Below, in pieces: positions 12,656 through 25,014 of a DNA stretch of 64,000 nt (its first letter is position 1; each line of letters opens with the position of its first letter). This stretch comes from Hofstenia miamia. Its lineage: Eukaryota > Xenacoelomorpha > Acoela. Where the stretch lies: contig SCFE01000102.1 in NCBI GenBank assembly GCA_004352715.1, forward strand, positions 1,046,745 to 1,110,744. The letters run 5' to 3'. A program made the position numbers and the translations under genes. The notes under the pieces are model-generated. The model saw only the letters and a list, made by a program, of their open reading frames with translations. It did not search any database and had not been told where the DNA came from.

Positions 12656-14568
12656 AGCATTGACTTAATTAGTAGTAACATCTATAGTTCGAAGCGTAAT
12701 TAACAACTGCTTGCAAGCACGGTTAAGAAAACTGCATAAATTAGCGTATGAGTAATACTAACGATCAACTGGGAAATAGTTCAACTAAGCATCGAGCACA
12801 CAAGTAGTAAATTAACATTAGCAACAATTTAAAGCTTATCATTAACACAATATGGCTACCGCTGGCGCAGATCTTCACAGCCATTGAATAAAAGTGAACG
12901 AACAAAACGGGAATGATGATAATGCCATCAAAATTGATTATCGAAGATCCAAAGGCGTAGATCGCAATTCTGACGCACTTGTGCTTCATAAGGATTTTGA
13001 GTTGTTCCAATATGAAACATCATTCCTATGTAGAGCAAACATTATTGTACTCTTAAATTCGTTGTGAAGCTTACTAGTTTCTATCACTTAGAATTTGTCT
13101 ATCAATAGAATTTGTCCCTGTTTTGCTAAATCCTTGAAAAACAATTTTAGCTGAAAAATTTCAAAGTTCACGAAATTTATTCTATGTGTATAACTTTTGA
13201 TTTAATTTTTTGTAATTGAAAAAATTGCGTCAGTCGTGCTGAAATTGGCCTAAACCTTATTGACTTTCTGATAAAATACTATTGTCCTTGATACAATAAT
13301 ATATATTTTTCAAATATCTTTCCAAACGGATGTGTAATACTATTGGGTTCATTTTTTATAGAGTTGAGAAGTCAGAATTTTTTAATATTTCTGTAAAGTT
13401 ACTTTCAACGCTACATTGATTAACCCTATTCGGACGCGTCCGCTTTCCGCCCCTTTCCTCCTCATTTTATGTATGGTAATGTTTGTCAATAAATTTTTAT
13501 TATTGTTTGTGTGAAATTATGGTATTTAGAGTAAACAAGGTTACATTTAATAAGTTATTGATTAATTATATGAATTCCATCATTTCCAAATGTTGAAACC
13601 AATATTGAATATTTTTCAAAATATTTCCACGTTTGTAGAAATGATGACTTCACCAAAATTGGTGATGACATCTTATTTCTGAAAATTCTAAATTGATAGT
13701 GTTGATATGAAGAATCTATGCGCAAACTTTTGTTTTAATATTATAATTCCTCCCTACCCAATACCGCCGAGCCCAGGTCTAATACGATTAAAAGAATTTT
13801 TTTCCTAAAAATATAAAAATACTTCGTAATTATACAATGCGGCATGTGGCTGCAGCCGCATTCTTATTTTCGTCAAATCTAAAAACTTTTTTTAAATCGT
13901 AATATGAAATTAAGCTGGAGTTAAATTGAGGATTTACATTGCTATCGATTATATTGTTAGAAGAAATTTGATTTCCGAATGATTTAAATTCAAAAGCATG
14001 TTGGTAATTTTTGCGAGGTTGTTACATTGATTTTTTATATTGCTTTTTAGTTGACATCTGGTCAATTGGATGCATTTTTGCTGAAATGTTGACAAGAACT
14101 CCGCTCTTTGAGGGCGATGACGTTATCAAACAAATAACTTTGATTATAAAGATGTGTGGAACACCTGATGAGGACTTTGTAGATCAAATAGAAGGAGAAT
14201 ATGTATGTATTTTTAACGTTGATATTGAATACATATGTTAAATTTCCCTGGAAAATATATTGAGTATAGACTAAAATTCTTCGTTTGATTTTAAGAATAA
14301 GGATTGTAATTTTAAAAATTTGTGAAGTTTGTGCAAGCCTTGTTTTCAACTTTCTATTGTATTTGAGTTTGTTCTAGTGGAGAAGTCAGTTAATTAGTAG
14401 AATTATGTATTCCATATAAAATCTTCAAATTATTAATTAATTTTATAGCAATTCCCTTTATATATTTACTTAATATACCAAACAGTATTCAATAGATTAT
14501 GCAATTTCTTACTTTTAAGACAATGAAATCAAACCACAATCTATTCTTGCAAGGCGTGTACATGGCGC

Positions 14569-14604
<36 letters not shown>

Positions 14605-17600
14605 NNNNNNNNNNNNNNNNNNNNNNNNNNNNNNNNNNNNNNNNNNNNNNNNNNNNNNNNNNNNNNNNATATAAATGTATATATATATATATATATATAT
14701 ATATCCCGCTTTTTGCTATGGAAAATACAAAAAACGTCACATTTGGTTGGAAACGGTCCGAAATTTCTAAGGCATTTAGCGGGAATCGCACTTTTTCCCC
14801 AAAAACCTATTTTTGGCAATTCCTCCCGCAGTATTCACTCGAACTTAAATATATTTACCATGAGGATAGGTAAAAAAAGATTTAGCGGGAGATATAAGTA
14901 TATACAAGGTGTCCCAAAATGATGTATACAGCTTTTAGCAGTTGATAACCATGGAGTTCTGCTATTATACATGGAGGCGAAGCGCTTCCCGGAGAAGGCT
15001 ATTTGTATTGCGTGCGGAAAATCTGTGCCGCAAAAAAATCTGATCGACGAAAGATGACAGACAATTAAATAAATTTAATGGCCTTCTTCGGGAAGGAAGT
15101 AAATGTCGCTTCGCCTCCATGTATAATAGCAGAACTCCATGCTGATAACTCAAAATTTTGTTTTTTCTTTGCAGATTAAACCCATCGATCCAAATGATGG
15201 CAGCCAGACAAAACTTTTAAGAAAGAAAATTCATTTTAAAATGTTACTGGAAGCATGAAAACGCAGTAGAAGTGCAAAGACAGTTTAGGAAGAAGTTTCA
15301 AAAAGAACCACCTTCACGAGTTACCATCACTCGAATTAGAGATAAGTTTGAAGCTGATGGAACTGTTCAGAACGTCTCCAAAAAGCATTCTGTAAGACCA
15401 CGTACATCAACAAGTCCTACAAAGGAAGAAAGAGTACTTGAAACGTTTCAGCGAAGTCCAAGAAAGTCTGGATTGGACGGAGGGGTTTTGTTGAATACCC
15501 TCCACGTTTACCAGACCTCACACCACTAGCATTCTTTTTATAGGGATACCTAAAAGACAAAGTCTACGCAATGAAACCTACAACAATGGCTGAATTGAGA
15601 GCAACCATTGAACGTGAATGCATGCAAATACCAAGGGAATTGTTTCATGATGCGTGCTATTCCATCGCTTCGCGTTACCGGCGGTGTTTGGACCAGAACG
15701 GACATCAGTTTGAGAACCGACAGTGACAAAATGATAGAATGATGTTTGTATTTTTTTACATGTTGAACATTAAACAAATAATAATAAACATCTGGTTTAC
15801 AATTATTTAAAGTGTGTATACATCTTTTTGGGACACCCTGTATATATTTGACGTTAAGTTACTTAGTGATTCATATATCCTACGCTTAATAATAAGTTTC
15901 TATGAAACGTCCAATTTGGACGTAGTATACAAACGAAGATTTGTTTCACTCTGATTTTTTTATTTTTCGGATATACATTACTCTCCAATATTTAGACCCA
16001 AAAATATAGGTTTTCTAAGAAATTTGAACCCAGTGCATTGACGTGTATCGCTTTTGTCGTGTATCGGTGTTTCGTGTATCTTAACTGATCGTGTAACTAG
16101 AAACTTAATTTCAATTAACAAACAATTTATTCAGTAAATGAAATTTTGAACTAAAACTTCCAAATTTTTAGGAGAAATGGTGCTTCGTCTATAGCTAGAT
16201 CTGAATTTGCAAGCAGAAAACAACCGGTCAACTGGACCACTGCTTGCTGGAATGTTCAAAATCTCTAGAATAACATCTTTTAATCCAGAATTGCAGATAT
16301 TATCATTTAATTGTTTTGTTTTTACAACTAAAATAAATGTGGTGTGCATAGGTTAGATGGAATTTGTAGAAATCTATGTCCACAAAAGCAGCATCACGAA
16401 GATTTCCAATAGCTGCATTTTACAATTTGCTGGACCGTTCAATGATAAATGCCCAGGCTTGTCCAGTGGGGTGGGATCTGTAGGAGCTGCATGGACCTCA
16501 TGGGGTGGGGATTAATGTTTGCCCCATGGGTTTCATGGAGATTGGTGGCGCATGTATTTCAACTTTACATTCTATTATGCCATAAATTTAAAGGGTTGAA
16601 AAAGATCCAGAGTTGACCAGAACCCTCCCACAATCTTCATCATGAATTACAATAAGAAACATATCTGCATATATTCTAAATCAAAATATTTCTAAATATT
16701 TGGTTGCTTATTATTACATCAACATGTTTCATATGAATAGGCTAGATACTGTGTATTTAAATTATTGCAGTTCTTTTGGCGCTTTCCTAGTGTTAGCAAC
16801 ATCATTATTCAAAGGGTTCAGAGAGGAATTTCTGCCGTTGAAAATTATTTAAGCAGTAGCATATTTGATTATGCTATCGCTAGTAACATGCTCAACGCAA
16901 TAATTATTGAGGTCAGTTTGCAAATTGTTGGCAGTTATATGACTTTATTTAATTGCAAAGGAACATGTGGAACCTCTTTGCATGTTAAATATTCTTGAAA
17001 GTTTAAAATAAGTTGATTTTCTTTATTTTGGTCGAGAGATTTTGAAATGTCGCTCAGATGTTGACATATTTGTTAAAATGCGTACATTAGGTTTTCAATA
17101 TTTTGATTAAAAATTTTTTATCATATTTAGTTGTGATGCAAAAATATCTTTACTGCGATTTTTACAGCATATTAAATTTTTATTGAAATATCGTGTTATT
17201 TCAAATAATGACAAATGGAAGCGCTTTTATATATTCTAAATATATTATCATTTAGGCTAAGTTTTACATCAAAAACAAACTACCACATTACAACAGAAGG
17301 AATTTTTCCGACTACTTTTATAACTGCTCTAAATCAGGTGGATTCCTATACTAACGTCAGTCAGTAATCGTATTTATACATTATATTGGTGCCAAAACCA
17401 TTGCCTGATCTACATATATATTTATATTCAAGTGATCTGTTAAGTATCTATTTGCCATTCTTGATCATTTATTTTCTTAAAATTCAATATTTTAGCTAGC
17501 TCCGGAAAGATTTACATACATTTTTGTTGAAGCTCTTAAAAAATATCTGTTGAGAGGATTTTGATAAATTTTTCATTAAAAAAATTTAATATAGAACGCT

Positions 17601-18047
17601 GACAAGATCCTTTTCATTTTTAAAGTAAAATGTGTTGTTTTTTGTCATAATATGGAAGAAAAATTAATAGATGAAATAAACTGCGGAATAGACAATCGGT
17701 ATCATCCAGAATATGGCTATTGTCGATAATTTGTTACAAGCCATTCTCGCCAATTGATTACAGTATAGCATATATTGGATTTATCAATATTTAATAACAA
17801 TGTGATTGTAACTGCACTTCAATTATATATTTTGAGATAATTAGCAGACGTGTATTGATAATAATTGTATTAGGCTTAGATTTGCTCGATAGGATGTTGG
17901 TAATTGACCCTAAGAAGCGCATTGATGTTGAAACTGCACTGAACCATCCATATTTTGATGATTTGCATGATCCAGAGGATGAACCTGTCTCTGAAGTGTT
18001 TGATGATTCCTTTGAAAAAACCGAGCACTCATTGTCTGAATGGAAAG
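5471..18047 (+). CDS. p38: p38-type MAP kinase gene (p38a), partial, six exons
   Basis: This is a stress-activated Ser/Thr kinase of the p38 MAPK family, which is activated by dual phosphorylation of a TGY motif by MKK3/6-type kinases. The exons are 5471-5500, 5543-5590, 10255-10369, 14051-14202, 17256-17337 and 17874-18047. All junctions are GT/AG and all phases agree, giving 601 coding nt (200 codons plus 1 nt). In order they encode the catalytic-loop segment (MHR then DLKPSN), DFG, the TGY activation loop, RWYRAPE, the DIWSIGC helix, and the acidic common-docking stretch DPEDEP. The ATP-binding N-lobe exons were not found in the 5.4 kb upstream, so they lie beyond the left edge, were missed, or are lost. 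The short last exon was not found either. The exon lengths match p38b on the other strand. The open, motif-intact exons suggest a working gene, but this is unproven without the 5' half. Confidence 0.88.
5543..5590 (+). CDS. p38: p38a exon: DLKPSN catalytic loop (48 nt)
   Basis: This 48-nt phase-0 exon encodes [16 protein letters not shown]. It carries the catalytic Asp, the Lys and the Mg-binding Asn. The acceptor is TATTTAG and the donor GTATGA. It corresponds to the p38b exon [16 protein letters not shown]. Confidence 0.92.
5766..5949. mobile_element. TTA-flanked MITE (PIF/Harbinger-like)
   Basis: The ends AGGTGCGCTCACACTATCG and the complement of its right end (CACACCT) are inverted. TTA flanks both sides (5763-5765, 5950-5952). 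Internally it repeats a TCTGATAAAAGTC motif in both orientations. It belongs to the same family as 18894-19417. It lies in a p38a intron. Confidence 0.75.
5953..10254. other. Long p38a intron, no other gene recognised
   Basis: This is AT-rich sequence between the DLKPSN and DFG exons. A frame at 9112-9378 is open, but it has no recognisable domain or splice borders. A TA run lies at about 10164-10184. Confidence 0.5.
10255..10369 (+). CDS. p38: p38a exon: DFG to APE, TGY activation loop (115 nt)
   Basis: This exon encodes [18 protein letters not shown] and then [20 protein letters not shown]. It holds the DFG motif, the TGY dual-phosphorylation site and the RWYRAPE P+1 region. The acceptor is TTTCTAG and the donor GTAATT; it ends in phase 1. 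The family usually reads [10 protein letters not shown] just after TGY, whereas this copy has [10 protein letters not shown]. Its length equals the p38b exon. Confidence 0.95.
10370..14050. repeat. p38a intron with TA microsatellites and a low-complexity repeat
   Basis: TA runs occur near 10511-10536, 10826-10848 and 12606-12652. Between the first two, GTATCCA-type words (about 10558-10815) recur several times next to GCCC, suggesting a decayed repeat. No coding sequence was seen apart from the flanking exons. Confidence 0.5.
14051..14202 (+). CDS. p38: p38a exon: DIWSIGC helix F and MAPK insert (152 nt)
   Basis: This exon starts in phase 1 and encodes [20 protein letters not shown], then the segment to [16 protein letters not shown]. 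The acceptor is TTTTTAG; the likely donor is GTATGT, leaving phase 0. The Asp of DIW is the invariant helix F residue of protein kinases. It corresponds to p38b exon 45187-45338, also 152 nt. Confidence 0.93.
14574..14704. repeat. TA microsatellite spanning an assembly gap
   Basis: Alternating TA flanks a run of N from 14605 to about 14668. The true length is unknown. Confidence 0.9.
14903..15842 (+). mobile_element. Mariner/IS630-type element remnant
   Basis: The 27-bp terminal inverted repeats (TACAAGGTGTCCCAAAATGA and its near-exact right partner) are flanked by TA. Inside, a frame from about 15247 reads [20 protein letters not shown]...RIRDKF, the N-terminal helix-turn-helix of mariner-like transposases. 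The frame from about 15490 reads [13 protein letters not shown] then GYLKDKVYA, the end of the DDE catalytic domain. The centre of the transposase is deleted, and a TAG replaces the Trp codon before GYLKD, so it is inactive. It lies in a p38a intron. Confidence 0.88.
14950..15141. mobile_element. MITE nested inside the mariner remnant
   Basis: The inverted ends are about 35 bp, starting CATGGAGTTCTGCTATTATA. The 8-bp flanks TTGATAAC and CTGATAAC differ by one base, so a hAT-like 8-bp target-site duplication is likely. It is 192 bp with no coding capacity. Confidence 0.8.
16131..16349 (-). pseudogene. hAT transposase C-terminal fragment
   Basis: It reads [20 protein letters not shown] then [20 protein letters not shown], resembling the hAT dimerisation domain (S-x-P-V-E-R-x-F-S). 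It is an isolated fragment in a p38a intron. Confidence 0.7.
16350..17255. other. p38a intron remainder
   Basis: A GGGG-rich patch at 16470-16550 contrasts with the surrounding AT-rich DNA. A frame from 16765 ([20 protein letters not shown]) follows an AG but matches no p38 segment and no family I recognise. Confidence 0.4.
17256..17337 (+). CDS. p38: p38a exon: helix between MAPK insert and C-lobe end (82 nt)
   Basis: This exon encodes [20 protein letters not shown] then FYNCSKS. It corresponds to the ARNYIQSL...F segment of animal p38 kinases. The acceptor is ATTTAG and the donor GTGGAT; it ends in phase 1. It was identified by position, phase, 82-nt length and similarity to p38b exon 44043-44124, which reads [20 protein letters not shown]. 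Confidence 0.87.
17874..18047 (+). CDS. p38: p38a exon: C-lobe end and common-docking site (174 nt)
   Basis: This exon encodes [20 protein letters not shown], then the segment through [16 protein letters not shown] to EWK. The acidic run is the common-docking (CD) region that binds MAPK partners. The acceptor is GTATTAG and the donor GTGACA; it ends in phase 1. The final exon (about 20 codons in the family) was not located downstream. Confidence 0.93.
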
Positions 18048-18893
18048 GTGACAAAATATTATTTTTGAAAAATTATTTCTAATTCACCCACTGCAATCAG
18101 ATGTTTTGAAATGTATTGTCATACTAACAAAATTGGAATGAAAGCAGTTTTTGCTATTATCGCAGATTTGTGAAATTTATCGATTTTAGTTTTTTAGAAA
18201 TAGTTTTCAGATAATTCATTAGCATGACTATTTAAGTAATTCACTCAATAACGATTTTGTCAGGTTGAGTTGTGTAAAATCACCACTTCTATCAGTTGAT
18301 TATGCATTTCTATGAAAATTAATGGTTATTAATTGTGCCAAATTAATCAGTTGTGTAGCCTAAGCGAGTGAGAAATCAGAGTCCATTTAAATTTATCTTC
18401 TTTGTTATCTCCACATAAAACAAAACATTATTCGTAAAAATTTATATATGAGTAGAACATAATGGATTTAAAACTAACAATGTTTCATCCACTGATAACC
18501 TCTCTCAAATTAATTAATAATGGCATTAAAATCCAGTGTTTTAGTTATGTCATTGTTTATTGCTAACTGTGATAAAGTAAACATCACCCCTGTCCAATGA
18601 GGTGGCCGGATATAGTTTTTAACATGTTTAGCGACTGAATAGTTTCTTTCATTTCTGCGTTGCCTGCAAGGATACGCATGTACACCCGTAGTGTGGTTTT
18701 TTTGGGTGTATATGTTCTTATACCTTATTTTGATCTAATGCACACGCGAAAATAGCCAAGCGTGAAACTGATGTTAAACCTCTTCTGCTCTTGCTTCAAT
18801 TTTATTTTGAGACAGACTAAGATAAAACATTACTTCAAACTTCTTGTTAACAAGTTTGTATGACGAAACTATTTTATGTAAAAAAGACACTTA
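18048..18893. other. Region downstream of the last p38a exon seen
   Basis: The missing last exon should follow. I found no phase-compatible acceptor followed by a convincing p38 C-terminus here. Confidence 0.4.
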
Positions 18894-19417
18894 AGGTGTG
18901 TTCCCACTATCGACTTTTATCATCTGTCAAAAAATCAGTGATAAAAGTCGATAGCATCAACGTTCCATCGGATTTTTTGGCGAAACAGCTAAATTACTGT
19001 CATTTGATAATTTATCATCTGATAAAAGTCGATAGTGTGAGCGTACTAAAACTAGTTGAATAGCTACTTGAAAATTATTGCTTAGTTGAAGTAAGGAACA
19101 GATCCGTGAAATGCTGATTATTTCAACTTTAAAATATTCAAACATTGTTTACATTTTAATACAGACCAATCATTGAGCAGCTGTTGTTATTTCTCTTGCT
19201 GTCTATCACAATATAATTGGATCTGGGAAATCGTTCCCACTATCGATTTTTTATTAAATGATAATTTATCATCTGATAACAAATCGATAGCTTGAACGCT
19301 ATTCCAACTCCGCTTTTTCTAATATAAACCGGATGATAAAAAATCGCCAATGTGAACAAAAATAATTGCATTTTCGTATAAAATCTGCTGATAAAAGTCG
19401 ATAGTGGGAACACACCT
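18894..19417. mobile_element. TTA-flanked MITE composite (same family as 5766-5949)
   Basis: The ends AGGTGTGTTCCCACTATCGA and its exact inverted partner are flanked by TTA (18891-18893, 19418-19420). Internal copies of the end motif near 19035 and 19233 suggest one copy inserted in or fused to another. Confidence 0.8.
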
Positions 19418-19742
19418 TTAGTCTAATATTGAGTAAGACCTGTCAACACGAAATTTATCTCATCCTCTTTATGTAACACATTTAAACGTCATTTTAATCA
19501 TAAATCTAATTTAAAACAAATCAATGACTACAAGCACTACATATAATAAAATTTTAGTTAAGAAAGTAAACATTAATTAAATACCGTCCGAAATGAAGTT
19601 TTTGCTCACACTTTGCATGAATGTTTAAGATCGCACCGCTTTAAGAAACATTTGGCGATTACATTCAAAATACCACTTTTCTATTGTGTTAATTGTATTT
19701 ATAATGTGGAAGAAATTTCGATTTTAAAATGATTTCTGTTAA

Positions 19743-20874
19743 GGTGGTACTATCCTGAAAAATCATGATAATTTTTAAAAATGTGACAAGTTTATAATAA
19801 AGATGCACTTGGTACATTAAAAAAGAGCATTTTGTTGACCAAGTCACATCAGTATATATAGACCTGATCATAAGTATTGCAACCCTCATATTAACTATTT
19901 ATTTCTGCAATGATTAACACAATAACTTTGATTTTTATCAATAGGTTCAAATTTGGCATTGTGAATTCAAATTTTCATGTAATCTTTTAATCAGAAATTT
20001 AATTTTCCTCCTATTCCCCTTTGAAGAGTCACCTAAAAACTATCTCTATAAATATACATGCTATGTAAATTATAGTGAAAAAATCATTTAGGGTGAAAAT
20101 TTAGTTTATTCTAAAAGTTTTGCATAAATACATTCCGTTGCCTCAAAATTATTGCGACTCATATTTTGCTAAAATACCATTAATTCAGTTGAGTTTGCAT
20201 CAAAATTTAAGTTGTAATAGGATTCTTCATTCTTAATATTTTTAAGCATTTTGAATATGTTCGTACACAAAATTTAGAATCAGTGTAGAAATCAATTGTG
20301 AGAATGTGTGTTTCAATGCTTGTCACTGGGTCTATGTGTAGTTATTAAATCAGTTTTTTGGTATTTCCGCGTAATTTTTTTAAATTTCTTCCATTATGCT
20401 TATCGAGTAATAACTCAGCCATTTTTGCAGACATTCTGAAATGTTCAACAATTGTCAGGATAAGTTTATCTAGAGAATGACATTTCATTTTAGTTCACCT
20501 TTTGAAGAAAGGGTGTGAGAAGAGTATTTACAAAATTTTAAAAATAATGTGTTTATAAAAAATGACCAAATATGCTTAATGTTGCTCATTTTTCAAAATG
20601 AAGTTGATAAATCAAAAAAATGAAAGTGCAATTCCCTAGTCATGTCTGTTATCTTTAAAACAACATCAAAATGACATGATTCCAGTAATTTGTCAAATGC
20701 CTTAATTCTCACAACTGAAGTACTAAAATTGCAGCGGCCATCTTTCTAATAAGCATAATTATGCAAAAAATTATTTCTAGTTATTAGTTTTATAATATAG
20801 GCTTGCAGAAAAGTGATGTTTCACATGCCTGTGGCTATGTTTCTCCAAATTAGCATTTTAACGATAGTACCACC
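19743..20874. mobile_element. 1.1-kb TTAA-flanked element (piggyBac-like target site)
   Basis: GGTGGTACTATC at the left and GATAGTACCACC at the right are exact inverted ends, each next to TTAA (19739-19742, 20875-20878). A TTAA target duplication is characteristic of piggyBac elements. No transposase frame is visible, so it would be non-autonomous. Confidence 0.7.
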
Positions 20875-20878
20875 TTAA

Positions 20879-23800
20879 AGAAGCCAATTGCATTGTTGTT
20901 TTCTATAAGGCGAAAAGTGTGCCGGATATTGGCATTTCACTTAGTGGCGTCGGCATTGGAATGCCATGCACCCTCAAATTTTTTGCGTCACTCAAACATT
21001 TTTATCTTGTGAAGCAATGTTTCGGATTAGCTTTATTTGTTCATAGCATTTCGCCTTTGTTTTGAGTTTTTCAGCATTTTCATAACTTTGTCTGTACATT
21101 CTAATGTAAAACAACAGGATTTTTTTCTAGAAAAAGTTTGCAATTTTTCATCCGTTTCATTGTCTGAAATGTATTACTATATTATTTAGAAAAATAAATA
21201 ACATTTCTAAAAAGTTTGTATTTTCAGATTACTGTATTTTGAAGAAATATTTCTTATTTATTAATTTTGTTATGAGCCTATTTTAGCCGGATTTTTTCAA
21301 TTTTTAATTAATTCTGTTTATCGTAAAACAGCGAAACTTGGCAGGACTATAGCTTAAATATTACTTATTACCAAGAGAACAAAAACATTCGATTTTCTAG
21401 TGCTCTAACAGGAAATTAACCGAAGTGCCAAAAAATTTGAAAAAATAAGTGTTCCAAAAAATGAATGTTCCTGAAATTTGGCAGGGTAATAGATAACATA
21501 TAGCTAAGCTGTAAAAAATTTCAGAGTGGTATTTCTTAGACCCAAGCTCGGCCGGTTTTGATTCATTTTTCAGGCCCGATCCCATTCAAAGCCCCGCCTT
21601 CTTCCAATATTGGCGTAAACTTCTATCTATTACTTTATTAAAATATTGATTTTTAAGATTTGATATCTTAGACAATCTGTACCTTTAAAAACTACTTAAT
21701 GCAGAAAAAGTGTTTTGATGTTCACAAATAAAGTTTTAAAATCGTATTATGGTATGGAAGTTTATTAATGTGTTTAAAAACGCCAACATAGTGGTCAAGA
21801 TAATGAGCTGTTTTGAAAAATGAATAGATCTAGAAATAAATTGTTTAGTTCTGGTCTTCTTTGAAACATCTTTATTGCATGTGCAAATGCCTTATTTTTC
21901 TGTTTATTAAATACAATATCTTTTACTATTTTAGTATGTAATGTATATGTTTAATTAAACTAAACGTTTAGTATGATTAAACATTTTTATTATTAATAAT
22001 AAACGGATTAAATGCATATAAATTTGTATTTTTAGAAATGATTTGGAATGAAATTCAAAGCTTTAAACTGTCGCATGAGGAAACTTGTTTGTAAAGATAG
22101 CGTGTTTCTTCTCTTTCGAATTATGGACAAATTTTCATAGAATTTAGATTGTGGGCATGTAATACAATTTTTGCGTTTTTCAATTTGCGATTCGACAGTT
22201 ATTATCTGTAACCTAATGATATATCGCTCTCGAATAATGTCCCAGTTTTTTTATACTTTGAATTATTATGATTTAGAATCGTAGACATTTTGTATTGTGC
22301 TACGTTAACATACGTTAAAATCCATTTGCACCTACCAATTAAGTACTGCAGTAGCTATTTTACCTTAAATAACGTAGCGTCCGTTTTAAAGGACAAGCCG
22401 TTTTTTCACATTTACAAAGAATTTTCTGCAAGCCTATTTCCAAATTTGAAAATCGTGGGCATAGGTAGGTTTATTGGGGAACATACTTTAATGCAATGTT
22501 TAAAATTTCTATTAAAGCTTATTGCTGTAGCAGACATTGTTGACAAGTTTTCTTAGAAATTTTCGAATTTTTGAAAAAGATTTAAATTCTCTCCATACTT
22601 AGTGTTAATGTATTTTTAAGGGTGTGAGCCCCTGGAGGCAATAGAACTTTTACTATTTCTTAATATATGCAAAGATATTCCAAACTCATGTTCGAACATT
22701 TGATTATCTTCAAAAACTTTACTTATTGGTGTCGTGATTGAAATAGGCCCATAATTAAGTGGGCAGAGTAACATGTGCTTCTTTTAAGCAGTCAGGGAAT
22801 GTTTTTGATTTAATGCATTCATTAAAAATGTAGCTAAGGGGAATAATTAGGTGTGTGCGGCTTCCTTAGGTATCCATGTGGGAATATTTGACTATTTACC
22901 TTGTTACAAATGTTCCTAGCTCTCTTATAGCGGTTAAAATTTTCTTCACATTGGTTATTCAATACTTCCTTATATGCTTGATTTTTAGTGCGAATCGGTG
23001 TTTTACAATCGTACGTTATCCACACTTTAAAATTTTTAGAGTTATCTTTGGCTTTAGATTTATTAGGATTTGATAAAATTTAATAAAATAAATATATCTC
23101 CAAGTGTTGGTGTGTGCAACATTCCGGCCCGCCAAACATTTCTGGTGGCCTTTGGTAACTATTAGAAATGTCTATCTATTATCTTTTTTTCAGAAGTAAT
23201 ACCAATAAACCTATTAAAGATCAGTCTTATGTCCATTTTTTAATCTAAACGCAGTTTTGTTTCTGTGTATGCATGACGACATGTGTGTTTATTAGAGTAA
23301 GCAGCAAAATGAGTGACAGTCTGTCCCTCCATGTACTCAATTTTTTTAGGATGCCCTCTTACAAATAACGTTGCACATTCTTTTTCCAAAATATCACCCT
23401 AAAATATGCAAAAGCGAAATTGACCGACAAAACCAAAATCTATATAACAAAATGCCAAAACTAGAAGAAAAAAGTAACAAATTACTTGTGATCTTTTAAA
23501 AAACATTTGATCCCTATACGTTTGATGAAAATGAAATTAGTGTCAATAATTAACAGAAATCTTTCTCATGAATATGAAGTTGATATTGATACAAAGAAGA
23601 AATGAAAAAGAAAGGACACAACTGACGTCTGTAATTCAGAGTTCAACTTGATTACTATGAGAATAATTTTAACACAGTTACTCTCAACATGTGACCCAAA
23701 AATCTCATGTGACTGCAGCATTTCTGTGATTGAGAAACGAACATGAGACGTGATCATCACATCAGGATAGAAAAATGTGGTCCCTCAAATGTCTATTGCC

Positions 23801-24734
23801 CCTGATATTCTTATATAGTCATCAGCACGAAAAATACCTAGTGTAATTACAGTTTTAGTTGTAATTACTTCTACTTCGGTTAAATTATCAGGGAAAATAG
23901 CATCTTCATATTTTTTAACAATATGTTAGGCAATTTCATTAGGTAAATCATGTTAATAGATTATTCAGGCTGTCCCTATTTTTCCAATATGGAAAAGGTT
24001 TTTTTACTCCCATTATTAAGAAAGCAAATTACTACTCGCTAAATTTGATAAATACGTGCATCGTTGCCTGAGCGGGCAATAACTCATTTCCACTACAAAT
24101 TTTCTCAAAGTACAAAAACTAAGAAGCATGGAGATATTGAATCATTTACGAAGATTCATATGAGAATCAATTGCTTCAGTTATAGCATTAATAAACATTG
24201 TTACTGCATTATTTTATGTACACATTACTTCTACAGTCATTCAGTTGGCCAATAGTTTATTTTTTGTTTGCAAACTAGTAATTATCGGCCTTTGCTACAA
24301 TGATAATTGATTATGCACAGAAAAGGAAAACTTCAGTTGACCCTTGCCAAATATTTCTCATTTAATCTACATAAAAGGGTTATAAATATTTTCAAATACT
24401 TGATATTTCATGTGGTATTTCATTTAATGAATGTGATTTAATTTATTTTTTACCTTTTGATGTCTCTTCACTTACGTGAAATCGTTTGCAAATGATAATC
24501 ACTTCAAAAATGAGGAAATTGTTTGATATATCATATATTAAGCTTTTCTGATGATTATAATATTGTCATGAATACAAATTTTTTTACCTAATATTTATAA
24601 TCTAAAGATCAATGTTGTTGATAAGTCAGTTATAAAATTAACAAACATACATATATACAAACAAAAATTTAAAGATAGAATATAACACTATATATAATCA
24701 ATCTACGAGGCTAGAGAAAACTAGATTTCAAAAA
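20879..24734. other. AT-rich intergenic DNA, no gene recognised
   Basis: It contains one copy of a dispersed repeat (21694-21877). The longer frames here, such as 22290-22556 on the + strand, have no recognisable domain. Confidence 0.45.
21694..21877. repeat. Dispersed repeat, copy 1
   Basis: This 184 bp is nearly identical to 25015-25198, in the same orientation. It is probably a piece of a mobile element; the class was not determined. Confidence 0.85.
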
Positions 24735-24983
24735 CGAGATCTTGTATAATCATTATTGTAGACTTTAGACTAGTCATACTTTACCCGAAATACACCGTTG
24801 CTTAAAGAAAATTTTAATGCCTTCTTAAAAGCTTGTAGTTTTTCAATGTTCTTTATNAAATCGAGATCTTGTATAATCATTATTGTAGACTGTAGACTAG
24901 TCATACTTTACCCGAAATACACCGTTGCTTAAAGAAAATTTTAATGCCTTCTTAAAAGCTTGTAGTTTTTCAATGTTCTTTAT
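24735..24983. repeat. Direct duplication of about 122 bp across a single N
   Basis: Positions 24735-24856 and 24862-24983 are nearly identical, and an N sits at 24857. It is most simply a contig overlap not merged during scaffolding. Confidence 0.8.
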
Positions 24984-25014
24984 CTCTTTAGATAATGAGT
25001 TCACATTTTTCTAT

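Noticed and set aside
14489-14873. Frames running through TA repeats and Ns
   Set aside because: Repeat-encoded Tyr-Ile runs across a gap; not coding.
16765-16998. Open frame after an AG within the p38a intron
   Set aside because: It matches no p38 segment; the true next exon is 17256-17337 with exact length and phase.
18541-18600. An acceptor followed by about 18 codons to a stop, as a possible last p38a exon
   Set aside because: Phase and length fit, but the peptide shows no resemblance to a p38 C-terminus.
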